NCBI GenBank assembly: GCA_026119855.1
Contig: JAOWBW010000381.1
Span: forward strand, 868,001-932,000
From: Campanula takesimana
Taxonomy: Eukaryota > Streptophyta > Magnoliopsida > Asterales > Campanulaceae
Direction of reading: 5' to 3'
DNA: 64,000 nucleotides
In this document: positions 35,343 to 45,467 of the stretch, piece by piece
How the letters are laid out: the number at the start of each line of letters is the position of its first letter
How positions within the stretch are numbered: position 1 is the stretch's first letter
Notes under the pieces: generated by a model
Databases searched by the model: none
What the model was told of the DNA's origin: nothing
The model's input: only the letters and a program-made list of their open reading frames with translations
Position numbers and translations under genes: made by a program

Positions 35343-35920
35343 GTTAGTGCTATCATATTTAGTGATTTTCTTTTATATAATTTGTATTTTAATTATCTTT
35401 TTCGATGAAATTAGAATATGTTAATTTGTTGAGTTTATAATATACATGTTAATTTGCTTATGTGATTTTGAATTAATTTAAGAAAAAGCAATTTATTAAA
35501 AGTTGATGAAAATTCACATTATCGACTGAATTTCGTTAGAAAGTTAACAAAAATGCCCATTTTCTGTTAGAATATTAACTGATAATACATGTTAATTTGC
35601 TTATGTGATTTTATATTAATTTAACAATAATCTATTTATTAAAAGTTGATGAACTTCACATTATCATCCGAATTTCGTTGGAAAGTTAACATAAATGCCT
35701 ACTTTCCATTAGAAACTTAACTGAACTGTCCAAAATTTAACAGGTTTTGCGTTATTCTGTTAAATATTTAACAAACAGCCCCTCTTTTTATCAAAAATCC
35801 CATTTTCTGTCAAAAAGTTAACTAAACTGTCAGAAAAGAGCCCTTTTTCAGTTAAATATTTAACGGACCAGCCTCTTTTTTAAACGAATTTTAGTTTAAT
35901 AGTTTTGTTGTTTGTTTCAG
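35343..35920 (+). other. Probable 5' UTR intron of the PMD gene
   Basis: Donor AAG|GTTAGT at 35343 and acceptor TTTGTTTCAG ending at 35920, directly before the ATG. AT-rich interior. A leader intron ending at the start codon would explain the strong acceptor at that place; not provable here. Confidence 0.5.
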
Positions 35921-38339
35921 ATGGACCAATATCATGATAACCAAGCATTTGTTGATCCCGGGCCGTTAGACGACTCCGTATTAAAATGGCAAGATAAACA
36001 CCGGTCACGTTATATTTGGGCTCAACAAGAAGTTGAGAATATTAGATTTAGGCGCGGTCCGGAACCTCCTAAAAACTTGGATGTTAGGATTCAGTGTAAA
36101 CTTTTAGATGTTGGGTTTTACGGTGTTTATAAACTAGGTTTTTTCAAATATGATTGGCATTTGTTAGAGGCTTTGGTTGAGAGATGGCGTCCAGAGACGC
36201 ACACATTTCATTTGCCAGTTGGGGAGATGACCATCACCCTTCAGGATGTTGGAATTTTATGTGGCCTTCCTATAGACGGGGATCCTGTGATTAGTTCCCA
36301 AACCCATATGCAAAAATTGGAATGGGTTCAATTATGCCACGAATTACTAGGGATTGAACCACCTGATGGCGTATTGAAGGGTGGTAGATTGTCGATTAAA
36401 TGGATTATAGACGAACTGACTCAGTGGGAGGAGCTTCCTGCAAATGCCCCGCCCGAATTGGTTAACCAGTATACTCGGGCATATATTTTGATATGCATAG
36501 GATCACATTTAATGCCGGATACGAGTAATGTCTTAGTGAAACTCATGTACCTCCCACTGCTTAGGGACGTTGACACGATCGGGAACTACAGTTGGGGTAG
36601 TGCAATGTTAGCCTTTTTATATCGGGACTTGTGTGTAGCGACAAAGCCCGATGCGAAAAGTTGTGCTGGATTCTTAACAATTGTACAGGTATGTCAATTA
36701 TATTTTCTTATATTATTGTAGTGAAGAAAATATGTTTTGTACGTGACACAAAATTTTTTCTTTATGTTATTTTTTTTAGCTTTGGGCTTGGGAACGGTTG
36801 TTGTGTTTACGACCCGTAAGGACACGTGGAGATGTCATTCTTCAGGATGCATTATCCCCATATGGTTGCAGGTATTCTAAAATAAATTCAATTTAAGTCT
36901 ACATAATATTCTATGTACTTAATTTTTATTATTACACACTAATTTGTATGTCAAATGCTCCATATGTAGGTGGCAATGTCCTTTATCATATACGCATTTT
37001 ACCGTCCACAACTTGCGTGGATACCGAGATCAGCTGGCGTATTTGAATGATGATCAGGTTGAGTGGCTGCCGTACTTAAATGTCCAGGGTCCACCATATT
37101 GCTTCCAGGGACAGGCTATATGGAGAGCGAAGGTGCCCCTCATTTGCTTTGATAGGGTTGAGTGGCACCTTCCCGATCGAGTAATGAGGGAGTTCGGGAT
37201 GTTACAGAATATCCCTGACCCACATGACACGAGTGATTACCTGCATGGACTAGATCGACGAGGTCGGTCAGAGGTTAATTGGCCTGAATTCCACATAGTT
37301 CCCATCGGAATGTGGAATCAACGGGCTAATTTGGTGGTGGCTGGGCAATATGGTACCGAGGATGTAGATTACACACATTACTATATGTTATGGTACCATA
37401 GGATTACACGGTTATTGATCCAGAATCCGAATTCTATAGAGGATGAGGGGTACAGGGCGCATGCTAGTCGTTATGAGGGTTTGGTAAGCTAAATAGTACA
37501 TATTTACTTTAGTTCATTTTTATTTGTTTACAATTTTATCTTATAGTTATAATTTATTCCTTTTTTGTTATTTTCAACAGATTCAAAACCTTCAGCGTGC
37601 ATACATATCCAACGAGAATGCCATATCTGAGGTAGAGGAATACGGCATACGCTCACAAAACCTATATGTTACCCGTGGTGTCATCAGACAATCCTTATCA
37701 TCTATTAGACAGCAGAAACGACTGGATGCCCTCCAACCTCCTCCACCACCAGTAGATCGTGTTCAAGGGGTGCCACAGAGACGAAATCGGGTTCGTAGAC
37801 GTGCTCAACACGTGCAGGATGATCCAGAGGTACATGTTGAGGAGGCAGCGAATGAGGGGGACAATGGCGAGGAAGGGAATGATGAGGGCGGAGATAACGA
37901 GGGTCCAAACACATTTACAGGACATGACGCTTTCTCCCAGGAAGGAAACTATGGATTCTCTCATACACAGATGGATTATACTCCAACTCCCCTGCCAAAT
38001 TTTGGTTTTACATCATATGGTTCGGAGAGTGGGAGTGGAAGTCGAAGAAGAAGCGTTGACTATGCTCCAAGTCGACCTCTAGGGACGGGTTTCACATCGT
38101 ATGCTTCTGGGAGTGGGAGTGGAAGGCGAAGCTTTCAAATGGATTATACTCCAACTCTACCTCCGATGTCGCTTCCGGAGGCTACACCTTTTGGTCACAT
38201 AGACCCAACTCAGGTACCATCGCCATCTCGTCAAACTAACACATCACGAATAGGTCGTGTAATTTCTCGCCTTATGTCTAGGAGAAGTGAAAGGCCACAT
38301 AATCCTCCTAACAATTACACCCCATCTGCATATCCCTGA
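35921..38339 (+). CDS. Plant mobile domain (PMD) protein, MAIN-like, four exons, MULE-borne
   Basis: Exons 35921-36688, 36780-36871, 36970-37483 and 37581-38339, all with GT/AG borders, join into one open frame of 710 residues. Exons 1-3 carry the PMD: FYGVYKLGFFKYDWHLLEAL, the phrase TFHLPVGEMTITLQDVGILC and LWAWERL are typical. The tail (exon 4) is low-complexity and acidic, then Ser/Gly/Pro-rich repeats with a basic end. PMD proteins include MAIN and MAIL1, nuclear factors for genome stability and silencing of repeats; others live inside transposons. Lacking stops or shifts, this copy may be functional. Just after the stop (38355) is one GACCGGGATGTGGTC hairpin that recurs in the array at 39551. 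Confidence 0.88.
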
Positions 38340-38712
38340 TGGATTTCCTATTTGACCGGGATGTGGTCAATAACTATTTGGATTGATGTAGTATTTATAT
38401 GTATATAAATAAAATGGATATTTTGTGGAATTTTTGGAATAAATTTAGACCCCAAATATTGACATGGAAGTTCATCACAAAAAATCAAACAAAGAAGGAT
38501 TTACATAAACATCTCAAATAAATTTATCAGAACTGTCAAAAACGGCACTACCAATACCGTTTTTATCAGAACTGTCAAAAACGGCACTACCAATACCGTT
38601 TTTATCAGAATACTTACCCTTTAAAAGGCTTGGTGACCTCAAAAAAAAATTCATCCATTTCTCATCCATCTCTCTCAAAACTAATCTCTCTAAAAAATTT
38701 CTAACTGTCATA
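38340..38712 (+). promoter_or_regulatory. Spacer between PMD and OB-fold genes with 39-bp direct repeats
   Basis: Holds the PMD 3' flank and the presumed promoter of the OB-fold gene. 38523-38608 has the unit TTTATCAGAACTGTC plus hairpin AACGGCACTACCAATACCGTT twice at period 39. The hairpin resembles the TIR hairpins (CGGCACTACCAATGCCG). A CT-rich leader precedes the ATG at 38713. Confidence 0.6.
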
Positions 38713-39476
38713 ATGGATCCATCGCTCCCCCGCTGGTATCGTGGAAATCAACCTCTTTATGGTAATCCCGTTCAAACCTCCGATGCTCAATCTAATCTCT
38801 CTCAAATCGAACGAGAGTTAGAATCTCCACTGCCTCGTATCATACCTGGTCCCGCTGGTATCGCAGCAGAGGCCGTGCGGCGGCATCACTCCGAAAAAGC
38901 TCATGTCTCTCAGGATCCACCTCAGTCGACCCAAGAGGCCATAAGGAGAAAGCTTGAAGAGCCGGAGGAGGATGAAGATTTCCAGCGCAAACCATGGCTT
39001 TCTGCAATGGATTATCTCACTACAGAGGGTACATATTTCCCGTTGAGAACGATCAAGGAGAAATTCAAACAACATGACAGGGTGGAACAGGTATAATATT
39101 TTACATTAATTATAGTTAAGGTTGATATTTAAAAATAATTGGTCGTTATGTTTTTGTTCTATTAGGTTGTTGTTGTCGTGAAGGAGTGCAAACCAATTGG
39201 TTATGGCTCTGTTTCGGTGACTTTGAAGGATCTGACTGACACAATTGAAGCTTTCATTGCTGACAAAGTGGTTAAGGAAAGTCAGTATGGAAGTGACATA
39301 GGTGTTGGTGCTGTTCTAATACTTAATCAGGTATGAAATAATTTACTTAACATTACACTCCCAAATGTTTTGTTTTGTTGATCTATTAGGTTGTTGTCTT
39401 TGCCGTCACACGCTCCAAAAAACTACTTAACATTACACTTTCTAATGTTTCTAAGGTCTTCCCTAAAGATTGTTAA
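38713..39476 (+). CDS. OB-fold protein resembling HROB (homologous recombination OB-fold), three exons, MULE-borne
   Basis: Exons 38713-39090, 39166-39330 and 39390-39476, GT/AG introns, each coding exon a multiple of three. The product is 209 residues. The N-terminal half is polar, with KPWLSAMDYLTTEGTYFPLR. Exons 2-3 give an OB-fold-like block: VVVVKECKPIGYGSVSVTLK, a GVGAVLILNQVVVFAVTRSK stretch and LLNITLSNVSKVF. This matches the pattern of the HROB/DUF4539 family, whose animal member recruits the MCM8-MCM9 helicase in recombination. The protein is shorter than cellular HROB. Recognition is by motif memory, not a search. Confidence 0.6.
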
Positions 39477-39550
39477 GTTAATGTGTTGGACATGTAATAT
39501 ATGGATTTGTGTCGGATTTACTACGTACCAGGATTTATGTAATATTTTCC

Positions 39551-39907
39551 TATGTGACCGGGATGTGGTCACTGAATTTATTTATTTATGTAATATATTC
39601 CTATGTGACCGGGTTGTGGTCACTGAATTTATTTATTTATGTAATATTTTCCTATGTGACCGGGCTGTGGTCACTGAATTTATTTGATTTTTGTTATATT
39701 TCCTATGTGACCAGGATGTGGTCACTGAATTTATTTGATTTTTGTTATATTTCCTATGTGACCGGGATGTGATCACTGAATTTATTTGATTTTTGTTATA
39801 TTTCCTATGTGACCGGGATGTGATCACTGAATTTATTTGATTTTTGTTATATTTCCTATGTGACCGGGATGTGGTCACTGAATTTATTTGATTTATGTTA
39901 TATATAT
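39551..39907 (+). repeat. 51-bp tandem repeat, seven copies, each with a GTGACC...GGTCAC hairpin
   Basis: Units start (TATGTGACCGGGATGTGGTC) at 39551, 39602, 39653, 39704, 39755, 39806 and 39857, with exact period 51. Each has inverted arms GTGACC and GGTCAC. The array follows the OB-fold gene stop by 75 bp and faces the end of the transposase gene. Open frames across it on both strands are products of the repeat. Confidence 0.95.
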
Positions 39908-40106
39908 TACTACTTCAATTAAAATAATAACACTTACTAATTTAAAGTTTAACAAATAAAAAACATTCACGAATAGTTAAATATATCACAAGTTCAAATA
40001 TAATAACATCCACAAATACTTAAATATATTACAAGTTCAAAGTTCAAATAAAACAAACATTCACGAATAGTTAAACAAACATATTACAAGTACTAGAAAA
40101 TAACAT

Positions 40107-42640
40107 TTAATCTTCCTCCCTAAGAGTTGGACATCTTCTTTTAGTGTGACCTTCTACCTTGCATATCCCGCAACGAAACTTCCTTTTCTCCACCTGCTAA
40201 TCCATCCTATTTCTAATCCGCCTTGATTTAGGTCTTCCTTGCTTCTTATCAAGACGGTGCATCGGGTTAGGATAAAAACTTGGGACAAGATGATCTACAT
40301 TCCAATAAGCCTCGTCATGGATCGGATTAAAAGTGCCCCTCCATGTATTGTAGTACGCCTCAAGACTGTAAAAGAAATAAACATAATTCAAACCGTCAAT
40401 ATGTTGGGCTTTGAAGCAGGCAAGAGCATGCGAACAAGGGCAATGATATTGCACCCATTTGCCACAAGTGCATGTTCGAGGTCCCAATTCCACCACTTGA
40501 ACCCTTCCGCCCCTTTCACCGCGTCTCCCCGTTGTCACTTGATAAACACCTGATGCAGTATTGTTAAATCTTCTAACATTATGATACCCAGCCTTCTTCA
40601 AGTTGAAGTCATACTTTTGTTGGACCCTTTGACTGAATAGTAGTCTCGCATTTACGTTGGGGTTACCAGGATACCCCCCTAAAGCCCTTATTGATCCCGA
40701 GAGTCTACTTTGAAAGTATTCCACACACCTATAGAAGGCCATCTCAACAATACCTGAAACAGGCATCCCACGCGCTCCTTTCATGACACCATTAAAAACC
40801 TCAGACAAATTGGTAGTCTTAATTCCGTACCTATATCCACCATCATGCGCCATTGACCACTTTTTAACATCCAAAAACTCAAACCATTTAACTGCCTCGC
40901 GATTGATGATACGAATCTGAGCCAAGTAATTTTTCATCTTCCGTTCCTGGGTGGCGCTAACATCACGCCAAAAAAGATCATTTAAGCCAACACCCTTATG
41001 AGCATAAAGGAAATTAGCTCGTAAATGCAACATGCACCACCTGTGCACAACATCTCGTGGCCATCCGTTTTCTCCCACAGTGGCAAGGATCCCATTATGG
41101 CGATCAGATATCAAACAAACTTCACGACCCCTAATAACATGTCGGAAAACAAGATGTAAGAACCAAGACCAGTTTTCATGGTCCTCTTTTTCAACAAGAG
41201 CAAAAGCAAGTGGAAGTAAACTATCATTCGCATCAACACCCATAGCAATAAGTATTACCCCTTTAAATCTTCCATGCAAGAATGTGCCATCAACAGAAAT
41301 GACAGGATGGCAATGAGAGAATGCTTCCAAACAAGGGCCAAATGCCCAGAACACGCGGTCAAAATAACCTAGAGGACCAGCGTCAGGACGAATAGAAAAC
41401 TGCACAATGGTTGAAGGGTTCCACTTTTGAATAGCTGCTAACAAACATCGCAACTTTCTATAAGATTCATCCCAATCCCCATATGCTTGAGCGATGGCTT
41501 TTTGTTTACTACACCATGCCTTCCGATATGAAACATCCTTACCGTACTTTGATTTTATATTTATCATGATAAGCTTAATCTTGTACTCTGGATCAGCCTT
41601 GACAAGATCGAAAACTTCTCGTCCTATAAACTTAGCATCTAAATTAGGATGATCGTCGCTAACATCTGAAGCCAAGCAAGAATGTGGACCCTTGTACTTA
41701 GTTACTTCCCAGTACCCACCCTTCTTCAGACTCACATTCACATAGAAATTGCAGGGGAACTCTTTCACCAAACACTCAATATCCCACTTTTGCGGTGTGC
41801 TCTTTCTCACCTTGAACCTCAAATTCTTCATAATATGGTACTTCTTTATTTGGTACTGCACATCAATCTTCTCTGCGAAGCGAATTCCTTTGGCGATTCC
41901 ATCACTCTCCGCATTCCATTCTGCAAACTTGTATTCACTATTATCATAATTCTCTGACCCTTCACCAATATCACGGTAAAATGGATAGTCTGCTCTCCCA
42001 TACATTTGATTATGCGGTTCACCTTGAAAAGTAACCATGTGTGCTCCTACATCACCACCTTCCCCATCATCACCCTCATTCTCACTATCAGTTGGACTCG
42101 AACAATCTTCATATCCAGAATCAACATCAGAACTTATTGCAAGGATATGACCTTCATAATCTGAATCATCATCATTTTCACGTTCCTCTACCTCTTCCCC
42201 TTCCCCTTCCACTACTGCTTCCACTTCCGGTTCCACTTCCCCATGTGTTTCAAAACCACCAGTATCTCTCTCAAGGTAGTTAACATTATTATCAAAAACT
42301 AAAAAATCCATGATAATATACAACTGCAAGCTACCTACCCCACCTAATTGAGCAGAAACATCAAACATGACTTTCATACACATATCATTCTCGACTTCAA
42401 ACGGAATGTAACTTGCAAACCCATTACCCATCATATGAGGATATCTACAAATAACTTTCAACTTAGCATCTCTTGGATCTATATCAATTTTCTTATATAA
42501 CTTCCTAATCAATTTTTCGTAACCCCAACGAGTTTTTGCCCTAAGTGGAAATTTCGGCCCTGTTCAAGATTACTATCTCCAAACGGGTGTTCATCATCTC
42601 CTCCCCAGTAGCACATGAAAATAAGTGGAAGTCCACTCAT
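40107..42640 (-). pseudogene. mudrA-like MULE transposase with one frameshift and one amber codon
   Basis: Starts at ATG 42638-42640 (MSGLPLIFMCYWGG). A one-base loss near 42556-42560 (GGGCCG for an expected longer G-run) shifts the frame; 42512 down to 40197 is then open for 771 codons. Domains in that part: acidic linker (about 90-150), Mutator DNA-binding domain (215-300), DDE core with ISVDGTF and LISDRHNGI (395-480) and SWIM finger CTCGKW ... CPCSHALAC (675-705). A TAG at 40197-40199 is followed in frame by a zinc knuckle CGICKVEGHTKRRC and a TAA at 40107-40109, so the natural protein probably ended there. Confidence 0.85.
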
Positions 42641-42659
42641 ATTTTCCCCTAAACAAATT

Positions 42660-43085
42660 AATTCAACAGTCAAAATATATATAAAAAATGCAACAAATAA
42701 CATCATTAAAATTTGTTACATTAAGAAAATTTAACTAAAATGTCAAAATATATATAAAAAAAACAACAAATAACATCATTAAAATTTGTTACATTAAGAA
42801 AATTTCTTGAACTGTCAAAAATTTATATGAAATGTCAAAAATTTAACTGAAATATGCATGGAAATTTAGCTGAAATGTCAAAAATTTAACTGAAATGTCA
42901 ACAAATAACAGTCAAATTGTTAATATAATACATTAAGAAACTGTAAATCATATATGCATGGAAATTGTAAGAAATGTTAACAAATAACAATCAAAAATTT
43001 AACTGAAATCTCAAAAATTTAACTGAAATATCAAAAATTTAACTGAAATATCAAACATATAACAAAGATTAAAATGTACCTTAGA
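42660..43085. repeat. TGTCAAAAATTTAACTGAAA degenerate repeat
   Basis: Irregular copies of (A/T)GTCAAAAATTTAACTGAAA between the transposase start and the right TIR, mixed with a duplicated block ATATATAAAAAA(T/A)(G/A)CAACAAATAACATC. It would be the transposase gene leader/promoter. Confidence 0.65.
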
Positions 43086-43244
43086 TGCTTGAATCAAATT
43101 CACCAAATACAACTTTTGAGCTTTCAACTTGAAAGGGAGAGAAAAAAAAAAATGAAATATGAGAATCAGATATTAGAGAAGTTTGTGTTTTGAATATGAA
43201 CCGAGTGAAAATAAAGCAACCAGTTGTTGGTTTTATGGTGACCT

Positions 43245-43549
43245 AAAGTCGGCATCCACAATGCCGACTTCAGAAACCCTAGTTAAAGTCGGCATCCACA
43301 ATGCTGACTTCAGTACAACACAAAAACCCACTCTGCCCCAAAATATTCCCTCCTAATCCTTCTTAACCCCTAATTATTCTTAACCTTAACCGGGCTTGAC
43401 CTAAAGTCGGCAATGCTAGTGCCGACTTCACAGTAAAGTCGGCATTGCCAATGCCTACTTCACAAAAAGTGGTCATTTTGGTATATAAAGTTTCCCAAAT
43501 GTCATTTAGGTAGATAATGATTTAAAAGGGAATTATTTGAAAAAAAATC
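43245..43549 (-). repeat. MULE right terminal inverted repeat with four hairpins
   Basis: Pairs with the left end. Hairpins AAGTCGGCA-loop-TGCCGACTT type start near 43251, 43286, 43404 and 43435; two are imperfect. Confidence 0.8.
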
Positions 43550-43558
43550 CCATCCAAT

Positions 43559-43925
43559 GGTTCGTTTAATGGGGAGGGAAATGCAAATTCGTTGAATAAA
43601 TTCACACCGTGAATTGCAGAGGTTGTCGGGAGAAAAGGACACGCGACGCCCTTGAATTGGGCCGACATGGGCGCGTGTACCACACGCGCGAGTGAGGCGC
43701 GTCAATCCAGGCGGCGGCACTTTTTTTTTTGTTTTTCCTGGTTCCGCCACGTGTTGGCGAGTGATTGGCTGGCCAGATTTTTTTTTTTACTTTTTATCCC
43801 AATTTTCGCAGCTCAATTATTTGACCTTTTTTTTTCACCAAAAATCCAGAAATTTTTTTCCCTATAAATTGACATGAGTTTCATAGTATTCCAACACAAA
43901 AAAAAAAAACCATCTTCTTCTTGAA
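43559..43925 (+). other. Harbinger left subterminal region and ORF1 leader
   Basis: After the MULE duplication, 43615-43760 is GC-rich with repeated GCGCG blocks (ACACGCGACG, GGCGCGTG, CACACGCGCGAG, GAGGCGCG), then AT-rich up to ORF1. Presumed promoter and transposase binding zone. A TATA-like CCCTATAAATTG lies near 43860. Confidence 0.5.
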
Positions 43926-45075
43926 ATGAATCCCAATAATAATCTTTCCAACACTCAAAATTCAAGTAATCCTCATTTTCCCTACAACAATCCTAACAAT
44001 TTTCAGTACGAAAATCCATCTTTCAACCAACCACGTCCTCAACATTTTCCAAATCCTGGTTTTCCACCAAATTTCATGCCTTCAACTATCCAAAATTGGA
44101 ATCCATATTATGGGATGCCAATGCAACCACCCCCTTATAATCAATATCCTTATATGCCAATGATGAGAAATGAAAATATTTCTGGAAATGAATCATCACA
44201 ATTTCCAGAATTTTCAACTCAAGTTGGTATGGGTAGTATGAGCAGTCCTAACGAAGCTACTGAAATTGTAGAGGGTATAGCCAATGCAGCTGGTGAGGGT
44301 TGAGCCGCTCCTCGAAAAAAAAGCGGCAAATGGACTACCCCTCAAAATTTAGTCCTACTTAGTGGGTGGATTAAATTCGGAACAAACAGTATCATCGGAA
44401 GAAATCAGAAAGGCCGACGCGTTTTGGGGTCAAATTGCGGAATACTGTAATGAGCATTGCTTATTTGACTCTCCTCGTGATGGAACTGCATGCAGAAATT
44501 GCCATTCCTATGTAAGCAAAATATTGAATAAATGGATAGGTGCTTACGATAAAGCTAAACGTACGCAAGCAAGCGGGTGGTCGGAGGCCGATGTATTGGC
44601 AAAAGCGCATGAAATCTATAAATCCGATCACAATGCCAATTTTACTTTGATAGATGAGTGGCATGCTATCCGAGATGAACCACGTTTTGCATGTCAGGTA
44701 GGAGGAAATACGGGATCTGGAAGCAGTTGATCTAAGAGAGGACGCGAAAGTGATGGTGTTGATTCAAATTCGGTTGGATCCATTCCTCGTCCTTTGGGAA
44801 GGGAGGCAGCTAAGAAAAAAGGAAAAGAAAAAGATAAGGCAGTAGGATTAGAATCGGTAAACGAAGACTGGGCAGCATTCAAACAATACAAAGAGAAAGA
44901 GTTGGAACGATTGAGTCAGATAGCTACACAACATGAGGAGTCTATCAAAGTTCAGAAAGACAAGACTCAAGCTAAAAAAATGAAAATGTGGATGAAGTTA
45001 AATGAGAAGGAGCATCTCGATGATCGGAGCAAACAACTTTTTGAAATGTTGGGTGAAGAGTTATTTGGCAATTAA
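43926..45075 (+). pseudogene. Harbinger ORF1 (Myb/SANT-like, NAM-associated C-terminus), broken
   Basis: An Asn/Pro-rich N-terminus (from ATG 43926) leads to a KKSGKWTTPQNLVLLSGWI Myb-like helix region, then ADAFWGQIAEYCNEHC and a Lys/Glu-rich coiled-coil tail ending ELFGN. In active Harbingers this protein helps bind DNA and import the transposase. Lesions: TGA 44301-44303 and TGA 44728-44730 (both could be CGA to TGA), and an extra C at 44414-44415 (GGCCGAC), which shifts the frame. Confidence 0.85.
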
Positions 45076-45467
45076 TTTTTGGCTTTAATGTTTGTTTTAT
45101 AATTTTATGTCAGTTTTATGTAATGATGTACGAGCCTTTTCTTTTAATTAAATCTATTTGGCAGTTAATTTTTGGCTTTAATGTTTGTTTTCTAATTTTA
45201 TGTCAAATAGTAATCTATAAGGGCCAAATAGTATTATCATGGAAGTTATGAGGACAAAAGTGTTATTTGCAAATTGTCCTGGTTAACCCCACGTTCTCAA
45301 GTTTAAAGCTGGCAAAAGCAAATAGTTTAAAGCTGGCAAAATTGTCCTGATTAACTGAATTTCTCAATAAATGATACGCTCTTCCTTCTTTCTTCCTACA
45401 TCAGCCATTCCCTTCTTTCCTTCTTCATAAATTAAACACTCTCTATTTCTCCTTTTTTCAAATTCCA

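Larger units (their letters stand above)
34892..43549. mobile_element. MULE (Mutator-like) 8658 bp carrying PMD and OB-fold genes
   Basis: Inverted repeats of roughly 200 bp start GATTTTTTTTTCAAATAATT. The flanking 9-mers CCTTCCAAT (34883-34891) and CCATCCAAT (43550-43558) agree at 8 of 9. Contents from left: TIR, a spliced plant mobile domain gene (+), a spliced OB-fold gene (+), a 51-bp tandem repeat, a mudrA-like transposase (-), TIR. The two cargo genes look intact by frame and splice sites. Confidence 0.9.

Noticed and set aside
35912..35920. Upstream non-ATG start for the PMD gene
   Set aside because: These bases are the TTTGTTTCAG splice acceptor; the ATG at 35921 is the sensible start.
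39509..39878. Open frames on both strands with repeated YSYVTGLWSLNL or SHRKYNKNQINS type text
   Set aside because: The period of 51 is a multiple of three, so the tandem repeat keeps any open frame open.
39551..39907. CRISPR-like array
   Set aside because: The whole unit repeats with no variable spacer, and the context is a plant transposon.
42041..42283. His/Pro/Leu-rich plus-strand frame
   Set aside because: Antisense of the acidic linker of the transposase.
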